From JAWPMV01 sp038527215 (lineage in GTDB: Bacteria; Bacteroidota; Bacteroidia; J057): 45,710 nt of DNA. The notes below the pieces were generated by a model. It was not told the origin of the DNA. It saw nothing but the letters and a program-made list of their open reading frames with translations, and made no database searches. Of the stretch, positions 22,201 through 27,030 are shown one piece after another (position 1 is the stretch's first letter; each line of letters begins with the position of its first letter). The translations under genes were made by a program, and so were the position numbers. Location: assembly GCA_038527215.1 (NCBI GenBank), contig JBCBGC010000058.1, positions 1 through 45,710 on the forward strand. Direction: 5' to 3'.

Positions 22201-22385
22201 GTGCGAAAGAGGAGCTTTATGGCCTGTACTATTCTGACCTGATTCCGGTGCTGATCAAGGCCATGCAGGAGCAGGAGCAAAATGCAGCCCAGCAGCAGAC
22301 CCTGATCCAGAAGCAAACCGAACTAATTGAGAAGTTGGAGCAGCGGATCAATGAACTGGAAAAAAAGGAGCAAAATGAGAAATAA
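13257..22385 (+). CDS. Giant tail-fibre-like repeat protein with peptidase S74 chaperone domain
   Basis: A 3042-residue protein. I chose ATG 13257 because it gives an immediate signal peptide (MKAKQLLLSLAF to VLKAQ); an in-frame ATG at 13221 would add 12 residues. The N-terminal domain (PQGITYQAVARD to VPYSFYAERA) is common on Bacteroidota fibre proteins. Next come about 26 long units (GGDLSGTYPNPTV, IQGNAV, GQVLKWNGTQWVP) and nine 54-residue units (AVGTDLSGTVGAATVVALRNR). The C-terminus is a peptidase S74/endosialidase chaperone (DLGSGSFRYRDAY, TSDFRAKSNI, IGLIAQEV) and a coiled coil. Ser2921 and Lys2926 keep the Ser-x4-Lys spacing of the endosialidase self-cleavage dyad. The fibre is probably trimeric and matures by losing its chaperone. 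No T9SS tail is seen, so how it reaches the surface is unclear. No other phage genes lie nearby. Confidence 0.9.
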   Translation: MKAKQLLLSLAFCMLGMMVLKAQVPQGITYQAVARDNNVILTNQTLDVRFTLREGGVDQYQEVHTILTNGFGIFTAVIGEGSPISGSFSGINWSTGNINLRVELDNGSGFINMGIVPMKTVPYSFYAERAAGLDNINFGIGDLADVIAPAPAPGEILKWDGTMWVASPDGGGLSAGTGISVINDTIVNTGDIDATDDITDSTLAQGDLSGFYINPTVTGIQGRNISAAFPAVGEVLKWNGTEWAPGTDLVSSGGGGGGAVNTTARISGDGSNTPLDIAQQGANIGQVLKWNGASWAPANDSTTIPDLELVGNILTIYPGGDNVVLPFVSYTAGAGISILGNVISNIGDTDASDDITIGFPASGDLSGVFPAPSVIRLRGNAISANPPANGQILKFSAGQWQPSVDATADADADPTNEIQTLTLSGSNTLSLSLGGGSVSLPTYVAGTGISLTNTGNGIAINNTGDLNPFDDVLIGASAGGDLGGQYPNPSVVRLQGNPVANAVPSAGEVLRWNGSQWLPGTNDDADSDPNNEIQTLSLNNGVLTLSNGGSSVNLPIYTGGPGITVNGTTIINDGDLDGTDDIIIGSTAGGDLAGTYPNPSVKAVQGQAFSNTIPATGQVLKWTGSQWAPSTDLTEDGDVDSGNELQALSITGNTISLNLGGGSVNLPVYTAGSGIDITNNIVTNTGDLNGGDDINIGSTAGGDLAGTYPNPNVVRLNGNAVANTIPSNGEILKWNGTQWAPGNDDDTGYTAGAGIDLTGNVVTNTGDIDDTDDLIIGSIAGGDLTGTLPNPTVASVQGQPFANSAPTTGQVLKWNGAQWEAANDSTFDGDASPVNELQDLSITGNVLSITGANSVNLPVYTAGTGINITGNVVSNTGDLNGLDDINIGTIANGDLAGTYPNPTVDGLQGNPVSSTAPANGQILKWSGTQWVPSGDDNTTYTAGTGISISSGVITNTGDTNAGDDITNISAAGGDASGTFSALTVTGIQGSDVSSTAPTNGQILKWSGTQWVPNSDDNTTYSAGTGINIAGGIITNTGDTNAGDDITTSSTAGGDASGTFGALSVVRIQGNEVSSTAPSSGQILKWNGAQWVPDSDENTTYTGGTGISIAGGVVTNTGDTNAGDDITTSSAAGGDASGTFGGLTVTGIQGNTVAATAPSSGQILKWNGTQWVPDSDDNTTYTGGTGISIAGGVVTNTGDTNAGDDITTSSTAGGDASGTFGGLTVTGIQGNAVSSTAPSTGQVLKWSGTQWVPDTDGNTAYVAGTGISLAGNIVTNTGDTDASDDITTASTAGGDASGTFSGLTVTGIQGNGVSSTAPSAGQILKWSGTQWVPNSDDNTTYTGGTGISIAGGIVTNTGDTNAGDDITSGSAAGGDLNGTYPNPTVAGLQGNAVSNTAPASGQVLKWNGTQWAPGSDDGVSYSAGTGITISAGNVITNAGDTNASDDITTGSTAGGDLSGTFPNPTVAQLQGNAVSSTAPTAGQILKWSGSQWVPNTDDNTTYTGGTGITISGGVVTNTGDTDASDDLTTSSTAGGDASGTFSALSVTALQGNAVANTTPSSGQVLKWNGTQWVPDTDNGDTYTAGTGISLIAGVIANTGDTDASDDLTNTSNAGGDASGTFSGLTVTGLQGNAVSNTIPASGEVLKWNGTQWAPGTDTGGTINAGTGISVSGSTITNIGDTDSTNDITNTTAAGGDLSGTYPNPTVAQLQGNAVAAVTPTSGQVLKWSGTQWVPNTDDNTTYTGGTGINVSGTTIINTGDTDASDDLTTSSTAGGDASGAFSALTVTGIQGSAVSSTAPSSGQVLKWSGTQWVPNTDDNTTYTAGTGISIAAGVITNSGDTDASDDLTTSSTAGGDASGAFSALTVTGIQGSAVSSTAPSSGQVLKWSGTQWVPNTDDNTTYTGGAGITVSGTTIINSGDTDASDDLTTSSTAGGDASGAFSALTVTGIQGSAVSSTAPSSGQVLKWSGTQWVPNSDDNTTYTAGTGISITAGVVANTGDTDASDDITTSSTAGGDASGTFSALTVTGLQGNAVANTVPTTDYVLKWNGSQWAPAIDDDADADADATNELQTISLSGSTVTLSDGGGSFAIPPTLTAGDGIAISSNTIINIGDQDSTNDITNTTAAGGDLTGTYPNPTIANLQGETVTITAPANNDVLSYNGTAWVNSQDVDRDTTNEIQILGLLANKLYLSDGAGSSDTVTIPTAAPVYLPGAGIDTLTGGVVLINTGDRDSTDDITNTTAAGGDLTGTYPNPTIASLQGETVTITAPAADEVLKYNGTAWVNSSDTDTDPTNELQTLSVSGTNVSISGGNSIALPYSGGSGIALSGSTIINVGDTDASDDITTATSAGGDLSGTYPNPTVAQIQGNAVANTAPADGQILKWNNAGSQWVPAADDDGSATAVGTDLSGTVGAATVVALRNRALSTTAPTDGQVLSWDATNSEWVPAADNDGSGTAVGTDLSGTVGAATVVAIRNRTVSTTAPTDGQILKWNNAASQWVPSADDDGASTAVGTDLSGTVGAATVVALRNRALSTTAPADGQVLAWDNTNSEWVPTTDNDGSGTAVGTDLSGTVGAATVVALRNRALSTTAPTDGQVLAWDASGSEWVPTTENDGSGTAVGTDLSGTVGAATVVALRNRALSTTAPTDGQVLAWDNTNSEWVPAADNDGSGTAVGTDLSGTVGAATVVALRNRALSTTAPADGQVLAWDNTNSEWVPTADNDGSGTAVGTDLSGTVGAATVVALRNRTISTTAPTDGQILKWNNAASQWVPSADDDGASTAVGTDLSGTVGAATVVALRNRALSTNAPTDGQVLAWDNTNSEWVPTTDNDGSGTAVGTDLSGTVGAATVIALRNRTISTATPDNGEIMVWNNGASEWQHDSLSVTQLAVDGHMVPDADATHDLGSGSFRYRDAYVANGITTTSDFRAKSNIEELTYGLDEVMKLRPVSYNWKGQEGEQKKIGLIAQEVLPVLEEVVNAPVTSESAKEELYGLYYSDLIPVLIKAMQEQEQNAAQQQTLIQKQTELIEKLEQRINELEKKEQNEK
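13700..20450 (+). repeat. Coding tandem repeats, about 26 units, 240-bp period in the regular part
   Basis: Units are recognised by a GQVLKW(N/S)GTQWVP line and a GGD(L/A)SGT line. From about 16080 to 17520 the period is exactly 240 bp (80 residues): matching blocks start at 16321, 16561, 16801, 17041 and 17281. Units before 16000 and after 19380 are less regular. Seven of these carry an extra module with NE(I/L)Q, LSxGGGS and LPxY. The repeats encode the shaft of the fibre protein. Confidence 0.85.
20455..21890 (+). repeat. Coding tandem repeats, nine 162-bp units
   Basis: Nine 54-residue units with AVGTDLSGTVGAATV, ALRNR, STTAPTDGQ and a W-x-P line. They lack the TGGTGISIAGG and DASDDITTSS part of the long units, so they look like a shortened form of the same building block that then expanded. 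The last unit is the most diverged and leads into the S74 domain. Confidence 0.85.
21940..22385 (+). other. Peptidase S74 intramolecular chaperone (ICE) domain and coiled coil
   Basis: This is the C-terminal domain of the fibre protein. It starts at about DATHDLGS. The predicted nucleophile Ser is encoded at 22017-22019, with Asp directly after it at the predicted scissile bond, and Lys at 22032-22034. The conserved chaperone lines (LRPVSYNWK, IGLIAQEVLPVL, YYSDLIPVLIKAMQE) follow, then about 40 Gln/Glu/Leu-rich residues typical of a trimeric coiled coil. In phage endosialidases this domain folds the trimer and then cuts itself off. Confidence 0.85.
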
Positions 22386-22929
22386 TAGCTTCCATATGTT
22401 AGGCATGATGCTCGCCCTCTTTGTTTTCGGGGGCGGGCTTCTGCCCACTCAAGGCCTGGCGCAGCTCAACATAGAGCGTTTTGTGTTGCCATCAGCCGGG
22501 GGACTGGCCGAAGGAGATACTTTGGGAGATACCCTTAGTCTTTCCTATACCATTGGGGAAGCAGTTACCCTGACCCTGGTCAGTGGGGGCGGGACCCTGA
22601 TCCTGACCGAGGGATTCCAACAGCATGATGATATTTTTCTGAAAACAGATGAAAAATTCGGCATTCGCCTGGATTATCAGATCTATCCGAATCCAGCCAC
22701 TGAATTGCTGGTAGTCTTATTGACGGTAGATAAGCCGGTCGATATGAAAATGGGCATTTTTGATATGCGAGGCCGACAAACTGCGATTCCCATGAAAGCA
22801 TTGAAATTGACGGGTTCACATCGCATCGAATTCAACGTGAGAAACCTGGCTGATGGCTTTTATCTGTTACAATTTGTGCGGGCAGATGGGCAAGTGTTAG
22901 GCTCCTATAAAATTCAAAAATTGGAGTAG
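22375..22929 (+). CDS. Small T9SS type A sorting-domain protein
   Basis: A 184-residue secreted protein. I chose ATG 22375 because it follows an AAAAAAGGAG ribosome-binding site by a few bases and starts directly into a signal peptide (MRNNSFHMLG to GLAQ); an upstream in-frame ATG at 22327 lies inside the previous gene. It overlaps the fibre gene by 11 bp, which suggests translational coupling. The body (about residues 30-90, SYTIGEAVTL, LTEGFQQHDD) is a short beta-rich segment often seen before a T9SS tail. The last 75 residues are a type A sorting domain (YQIYPNPATELL, FDMRGRQ, LADGFYLLQFV, YKIQKLE). It probably goes to the cell surface and may be an accessory or anchoring partner of the two giant proteins; its own function is unknown. 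Confidence 0.85.
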   Translation: MRNNSFHMLGMMLALFVFGGGLLPTQGLAQLNIERFVLPSAGGLAEGDTLGDTLSLSYTIGEAVTLTLVSGGGTLILTEGFQQHDDIFLKTDEKFGIRLDYQIYPNPATELLVVLLTVDKPVDMKMGIFDMRGRQTAIPMKALKLTGSHRIEFNVRNLADGFYLLQFVRADGQVLGSYKIQKLE

Positions 22930-22930
22930 A

Positions 22931-22956
22931 TACAGAATATGAAGTAAAATTCTGTA
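22931..22956 (+). terminator. Weak hairpin between two genes, possible attenuator
   Basis: An 8-bp perfect stem (TACAGAAT with ATTCTGTA) and a 10-nt loop, followed by ATTTTA. The stem is AT-rich and the T-run short, so this is at best a partial terminator between the T9SS protein and the gene at 22982. Confidence 0.3.
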
Positions 22957-22981
22957 ATTTTAGAGGGACAATAGGTGAGAT

Positions 22982-23452
22982 ATGATAAGAAGATGCCTGT
23001 TTTGTGGCCTGCTCTTAGGTATTTGTTCTACGGCTTTTGGGCAAACAGTAAAGGATGTCAGCAAACCCATCCGCTTGAATTTTGGCTTCCCTGAATTGCA
23101 GGTGAGTAATGACTTCAAATTTGAAGATGAAAACGATAATGGGATCGTAGAGCCTGGAGAAGGCAGCCTGATCAGTTTTACCTTACAAAATGTAGGACCT
23201 TACCCGGCAAAGAACGTAACCGTTTTTCCACGCGAACTTAACGATATCCAAGGCTTGAGCCTGGCGGATTCTATCGTGGTGGGGGATTTGGCTTCAGGTG
23301 CCAGCAAGTTGGTACAGGTCGGTATTTATACCGAAGATGTGCTGCAAAGGGGTAACGCGAGCCTGGTATTTGAAATCCGTGAAAACGGTACGTATGTAGA
23401 TATTTCAGTGGGATATTCTGTGGATACTTCGGATGAGGTTTCCCGGGAATAA
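22982..23452 (+). CDS. Secreted CARDB-like Ig-fold protein
   Basis: A 156-residue protein with a signal peptide (about residues 1-21, ending TAFGQ). The mature part contains the pattern FKFEDENDNGIVEPGEGSL, then ISFTLQNVGPYPAKNV, as in CARDB/DUF11-like domains that carry a D-x-N-x-NG loop and a GE turn before a strand ending in N-x-G. Such domains usually act as adhesion or spacer modules. It is the last gene of the + strand surface locus, 52 bp after the T9SS protein and directly before the strong terminator. It carries no T9SS tail and no lipobox. Function is unknown; the domain call is by pattern. Confidence 0.7.
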   Translation: MIRRCLFCGLLLGICSTAFGQTVKDVSKPIRLNFGFPELQVSNDFKFEDENDNGIVEPGEGSLISFTLQNVGPYPAKNVTVFPRELNDIQGLSLADSIVVGDLASGASKLVQVGIYTEDVLQRGNASLVFEIRENGTYVDISVGYSVDTSDEVSRE

Positions 23453-23467
23453 TGCCTCCTTCAGCAT

Positions 23468-23500
23468 AAAAAAAGCCGGACGATAACGTCCGGCTTTTTT
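23468..23500. terminator. Bidirectional rho-independent terminator
   Basis: An 8-bp GC-rich perfect stem (GCCGGACG with CGTCCGGC), loop ATAA, flanked by seven A on the left and six T on the right. It can therefore stop transcription from both sides. It sits between the converging surface locus (ends 23452) and the DUF2911 gene (ends 23521). Confidence 0.93.
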
Positions 23501-23520
23501 AAGTTAATCTGGTTCCTTCC

Positions 23521-24573
23521 TTATTCAACGGGAACTTGTACCATGGTATTAGCCCAGGCGATGACCATGTTGTCATCGGCAAAAGTGATGGTTAGGGCTT
23601 CTACGGTTTTGTCATTTTCTTTGGCCGCCACTTTAAAACGAGCAACGTCATTTTCTTTGTTGTAAGCATAAGCGCCCCATCCATCCAGGTCTTTATTGAG
23701 GATGATGGTCCAGTCATTGCCGTCTTTGAGGCTGTAGAGTGAGTAACGGCCAGGCGCAATGCTTTCCCCGCCCATCTTAATTTCGGAGAAAACTTCCAGC
23801 TCGGCATTCTCATTGGCACCTAGTCGGTACACTTCGCCATCTTTGATGAGCTCGCTGAGCGGACGATCCTTTAACTGGGGACGAGAGTAGAATACCCGAA
23901 TCTTGGGTTCCATGGCCAATCTCTTTTCTGCATCCTGCTGACGGGCTCTGAAGACCGCACCGGAAGGATAGTAGGCTACGTCCATAGGACTTTTGTCCAT
24001 GTCAGGGAAAGACTGCTTGATAGGAAATTCTACTTTGCTGTTCCCCCAGGCAATAAACATGGCATCATCAGAGAAAGTAATGGCCATCGCCTCAACACTT
24101 TCCAATGTTGGGCTAACGTGTCCTTTGATTTCAGCCACGTTTTTGCTTTCATCGTAGAAGTAAGAACCCCAGCTGTATAAAGCGGAGTTTACGATCAGGG
24201 TCCATTCATTTCCGCCCGTCATGGCAAAAATGGAATAGCGTCCGGGGGCCAGCGTGGTACCGCCCATGCTTACTTCTTTAAATACTTCCAGTTCGGCGGA
24301 CTCATTGGCCCCAAGGCGGTATGGTCTTTCCTCAGAAGAAACCAGGGTCGCTAAATCACGGCCTTTCAGTTGAGGACGAGAGTAAACAACCCGCATCACG
24401 GGAGCCAACGCAGCTTTTCTCCGGTCATCCTGTTCGAAAGCGCGGAAGGGGGCTCTGGGCGGATAATAGGCCATGTCCAGGGGACTTTTGTCCAATCCTG
24501 GTAACTTCTGGCTGAATACATCCGTAGCACACAGCAAGCAGCTGGCCAACAAAAGGAGTACGAAATTTTTCAT
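23521..24573 (-). CDS. Tandem DUF2911 secreted protein
   Basis: A 350-residue protein with a signal peptide (MKNFVLLLLASCLLCATDVFSQ). Two full DUF2911 copies follow, at about residues 25-185 and 190-349, with matching lines DKSPLDMAYYP/DKSPMDVAYYP, YSRPQLKGR/YSRPQLKDR, YRLGANESAELEVF/YRLGANENAELEVF and APGRYSIF/APGRYSLY. Most family members I know have one copy, so this is an in-frame duplication. DUF2911 proteins are exported and their function is not known. The Cys residues in the signal region do not form a clear lipobox. The gene converges on the surface locus across a shared terminator. Confidence 0.88.
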   Translation of the reverse strand: MKNFVLLLLASCLLCATDVFSQKLPGLDKSPLDMAYYPPRAPFRAFEQDDRRKAALAPVMRVVYSRPQLKGRDLATLVSSEERPYRLGANESAELEVFKEVSMGGTTLAPGRYSIFAMTGGNEWTLIVNSALYSWGSYFYDESKNVAEIKGHVSPTLESVEAMAITFSDDAMFIAWGNSKVEFPIKQSFPDMDKSPMDVAYYPSGAVFRARQQDAEKRLAMEPKIRVFYSRPQLKDRPLSELIKDGEVYRLGANENAELEVFSEIKMGGESIAPGRYSLYSLKDGNDWTIILNKDLDGWGAYAYNKENDVARFKVAAKENDKTVEALTITFADDNMVIAWANTMVQVPVE

Positions 24574-24663
24574 CTAAAAAAATATTAGGGTTACGAAGGG
24601 TTGATGTTTAGACAGTGAAATGTAAGTATAAGAAAACATCCCTACAATTTGCGGGGAAACTTC

Positions 24664-24671
24664 TAATTTTG
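24664..24671 (+). promoter_or_regulatory. Bacteroidota -7 element upstream of the DUF6909-like gene
   Basis: TAATTTTG matches TAnnTTTG exactly and lies 55 bp before the ATG at 24727. No convincing TTTG -33 box at the usual distance was seen. Confidence 0.45.
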
Positions 24672-24726
24672 GACTATAGCTGCTTGTCTGCCAACGGACA
24701 GATGCATTAATACACAATTTTCACCT

Positions 24727-26478
24727 ATGGAAGAAGAAATGAACGAGCTTCAGATCAAACGAGCCAGAGAGGCCCGTGCAGCCATCGAGCGGCTCTACAT
24801 CGAAATGCGGCATCTGTTCAACCGGGGCCGATATCGGCAGCTGGGGGAAGCTGGAGAGGTTTTGACCGATGCCCTACTGACGGTCAGCCCGGAAATATAC
24901 GGGGCCATGTCCGATCCCTATAAGGTGGAACTGGACGGCTTGGTGTACGTCCTGGACCGCCTCCCCAAGGGCATAGAAGAGACCAGGCTGATCAAGCTCA
25001 TTTCTTCCGAAGGCTATGAAGATTCTGGATTTGAGGTCATCATGCCAGCCAAGCGACGTCGCAACTGTTACCGGATCGACCAGGAACAGATGTTCATTGA
25101 AGTAACCCGGGGGCGCAGTGAAATCTACGATATCCTGACTCACCTGACCTTTATGTACATCGAAGCCCGCAAAATCCGGGAACATGTGCAGATTCGGGAT
25201 GCCAAAACCATCGTTGAGTGGAAAAAGCTCGGGGCCATGGTTGAGGAAGGGGTGCGGGAACTTCCCCTGGAAGAGGAAGAACTGGCCCTGACATACCTGA
25301 GTAACATCCTTGGCAGGACCTTTGAAGAGACCCGACATGCTTACCGTCGGCTGGAGCAAAATAAGTCTACCAATAATGGTTTGTTCCATGCCATTTACTG
25401 GATGGGAAAGCTGGCCATGGAGGACGAATTGGAAGGCAAGGAGCGAGTCATCAGTTTTAGCCCGACGCTGAGAGAGAGAATTGGCCAGCATTTATATGGA
25501 GAGCGCTGGGCCAATGCCATCAAACAATATCTCCACCAGAAGAAGCTATTTGACCGACCGCTGCATATTATTTCAGCCAATATGCACAGTGTCATGAACA
25601 GCCTCTACGCCTATCCAGCCCTAACTAAGACCTTGGGGAAAGCCCTGGATGTGGAGGCCCTGGCCAATGAACTGAGCTTGGCTGAACATGGAGCGCTGCG
25701 GAAAAAAGTGCGCAAATACGCCCTCACTCACGGCATGCACGAACAGCAAGACCCCTTTGGCACCAATATCTCGGTCCAAATTTTCGATACGGCCCGCCTT
25801 AATCCGAAATTACTGGCCCCGGATCTGGAGGTGGACAGCGCCTTTATCCAGGAGGAAAAACCCCTCATCCTGGTCATGGACTATGCTTTCGGAGAGCAGG
25901 CTTATGAAACCATGGATGAGCTGCTGAGGCCCTATACTGTGGGCGATGAGATTTTTCCGATGAATGTGAAGTCCATCAACATCATGGGGAAAGCGGGCAT
26001 CCTGGAAGGGGGCAAAGGCGACATCATGATTCCTGATGCACATGTGTTTGAGGGTACCGCGGATAATTACCCTTTCAAAAACGATTTCTGCTGTAACGAT
26101 TTTGAGGGAGAAGGGGTCTTTGTATGTTCAGGGCCCATGATCACGGTATTGGGTACCTCCCTGCAAAACCGGGACTTGCTGGCTTACTTTAAGTATTCTT
26201 CCTGGAGTGGCATCGGACTGGAGATGGAAGGTGCCCATTACCAAAAGGCCATACAGGCGGCTTATGCCATCCGTAAGCACATAGAATCAGAGATTGCCTT
26301 GCGATATGCTTACTACGCTTCTGATAATCCCCTGATCACCGGCGGTACGCTGGCGAGTGGTAGCCTCGGCAGTGTAGGAGTAAAACCAACGTATTTGATT
26401 ACGAAAAAAATCCTGGGACGCATCCTGAATCCCATTCATTCTACTGGCGAACTTTCTCCCGCTCCGGCCTTGGTATAA
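24727..26478 (+). CDS. DUF6909 / AMP-nucleosidase-like protein
   Basis: A 583-residue cytoplasmic protein with no signal peptide or membrane segment. The N-terminal half (about 1-270) is helical and charged. The C-terminal half looks like a nucleoside phosphorylase fold: KPLILVMDYAFGEQAYE (about 378-395), SINIMGKAGILEGGKGD (about 418-434), CSGPMITVLGTS and an EMEGAH motif at 499-504. The last of these resembles the EMEGA nucleoside-binding motif of AMP nucleosidases and MTA/SAH nucleosidases. The tail has a NPLITGGTLASGSLG line. I recall this as the DUF6909 family of Bacteroidota. A role in purine nucleotide cleavage is suggested by the motif only. It ends 4 bp from the converging mgsA gene. 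Confidence 0.6.
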   Translation: MEEEMNELQIKRAREARAAIERLYIEMRHLFNRGRYRQLGEAGEVLTDALLTVSPEIYGAMSDPYKVELDGLVYVLDRLPKGIEETRLIKLISSEGYEDSGFEVIMPAKRRRNCYRIDQEQMFIEVTRGRSEIYDILTHLTFMYIEARKIREHVQIRDAKTIVEWKKLGAMVEEGVRELPLEEEELALTYLSNILGRTFEETRHAYRRLEQNKSTNNGLFHAIYWMGKLAMEDELEGKERVISFSPTLRERIGQHLYGERWANAIKQYLHQKKLFDRPLHIISANMHSVMNSLYAYPALTKTLGKALDVEALANELSLAEHGALRKKVRKYALTHGMHEQQDPFGTNISVQIFDTARLNPKLLAPDLEVDSAFIQEEKPLILVMDYAFGEQAYETMDELLRPYTVGDEIFPMNVKSINIMGKAGILEGGKGDIMIPDAHVFEGTADNYPFKNDFCCNDFEGEGVFVCSGPMITVLGTSLQNRDLLAYFKYSSWSGIGLEMEGAHYQKAIQAAYAIRKHIESEIALRYAYYASDNPLITGGTLASGSLGSVGVKPTYLITKKILGRILNPIHSTGELSPAPALV

Positions 26479-26482
26479 GTAC

Positions 26483-26947
26483 TTAAATTTTTCGGTTGAG
26501 GTAATCGGAAAAATCGGTCGCCGCGGGCTGATAGGCTTCCTCGAACAGGGGAGAGGAGATAAGAAAATCTGCGGACGCACGGTTGCTGGCCGTGGGAACG
26601 TTGTACAAAACTGCGATCCGCAACAAGGCTTTGACATCTACGTCATGGGGCTGGGCACTCATCGGGTCCCAGAAAAAGATAAACATATCGACCATGCGCT
26701 CGGCGATCATGGCGCCTAATTGTTGATCGCCTCCCAAGGGTCCGGATTTGAGCCGCCTGACTTCCAGGCTGTACCCGGGTTTATCTCCGATTTTTTCCAA
26801 TAACAATGCCTCTACCTTGCGACCCGTGGTACCCGTACAGATCATGTCATGCTGGACGAGCTTTTCCCAGTTAAAATCTACCCATTCCATCAGTTCATCC
26901 TTCATGTGGTCGTGGGCTACCAGAGCGATACGCTTACGTTGTTTCAT
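26483..26947 (-). CDS. mgsA: Methylglyoxal synthase
   Basis: A 154-residue cytoplasmic enzyme of usual family length. It converts dihydroxyacetone phosphate to methylglyoxal and phosphate, a bypass of lower glycolysis used when sugar phosphates build up. The visible family lines are ALVAHDHMKDEL (His12), TGTTG (39-42 region), SGPLGGDQQ with the catalytic Asp74 (Asp71 in E. coli), FFWDPMSAQPHDVDVKALLR with His101 and Asp104, and SNRASADFLI. It is transcribed away from the FAD-dependent dehydrogenase gene, and the two have back-to-back -7 promoter elements in the 83-bp gap. Confidence 0.95.
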   Translation of the reverse strand: MKQRKRIALVAHDHMKDELMEWVDFNWEKLVQHDMICTGTTGRKVEALLLEKIGDKPGYSLEVRRLKSGPLGGDQQLGAMIAERMVDMFIFFWDPMSAQPHDVDVKALLRIAVLYNVPTASNRASADFLISSPLFEEAYQPAATDFSDYLNRKI

Positions 26948-26992
26948 TTGCCATGGGTTGGAGCTGGGAAGCTAGGAGGAATTTGGAGGAAA

Positions 26993-27000
26993 CAAAAGTA
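26993..27000 (-). promoter_or_regulatory. Bacteroidota -7 element for mgsA
   Basis: Reads TACTTTTG on the minus strand, an exact TAnnTTTG match, 45 bp before the mgsA start. It faces away from the + strand element at 27019. Confidence 0.5.
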
Positions 27001-27018
27001 CCGACCGAAAAAAGCTAG

Positions 27019-27026
27019 TATCTTTG
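27019..27026 (+). promoter_or_regulatory. Bacteroidota -7 element next to the start of the FAD-dehydrogenase gene
   Basis: TATCTTTG matches TAnnTTTG exactly and ends only 4 bp before the ATG at 27031. Transcription would start at or very near the start codon, so a leaderless mRNA is expected if this element is used. Confidence 0.5.
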
Positions 27027-27030
27027 CCCG

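Noticed and set aside
13257..22385. Prophage or phage-tail gene cluster
   Set aside because: The fibre protein has a Sec signal peptide and the neighbours are T9SS and surface proteins; no capsid, terminase, portal or integrase gene is present.
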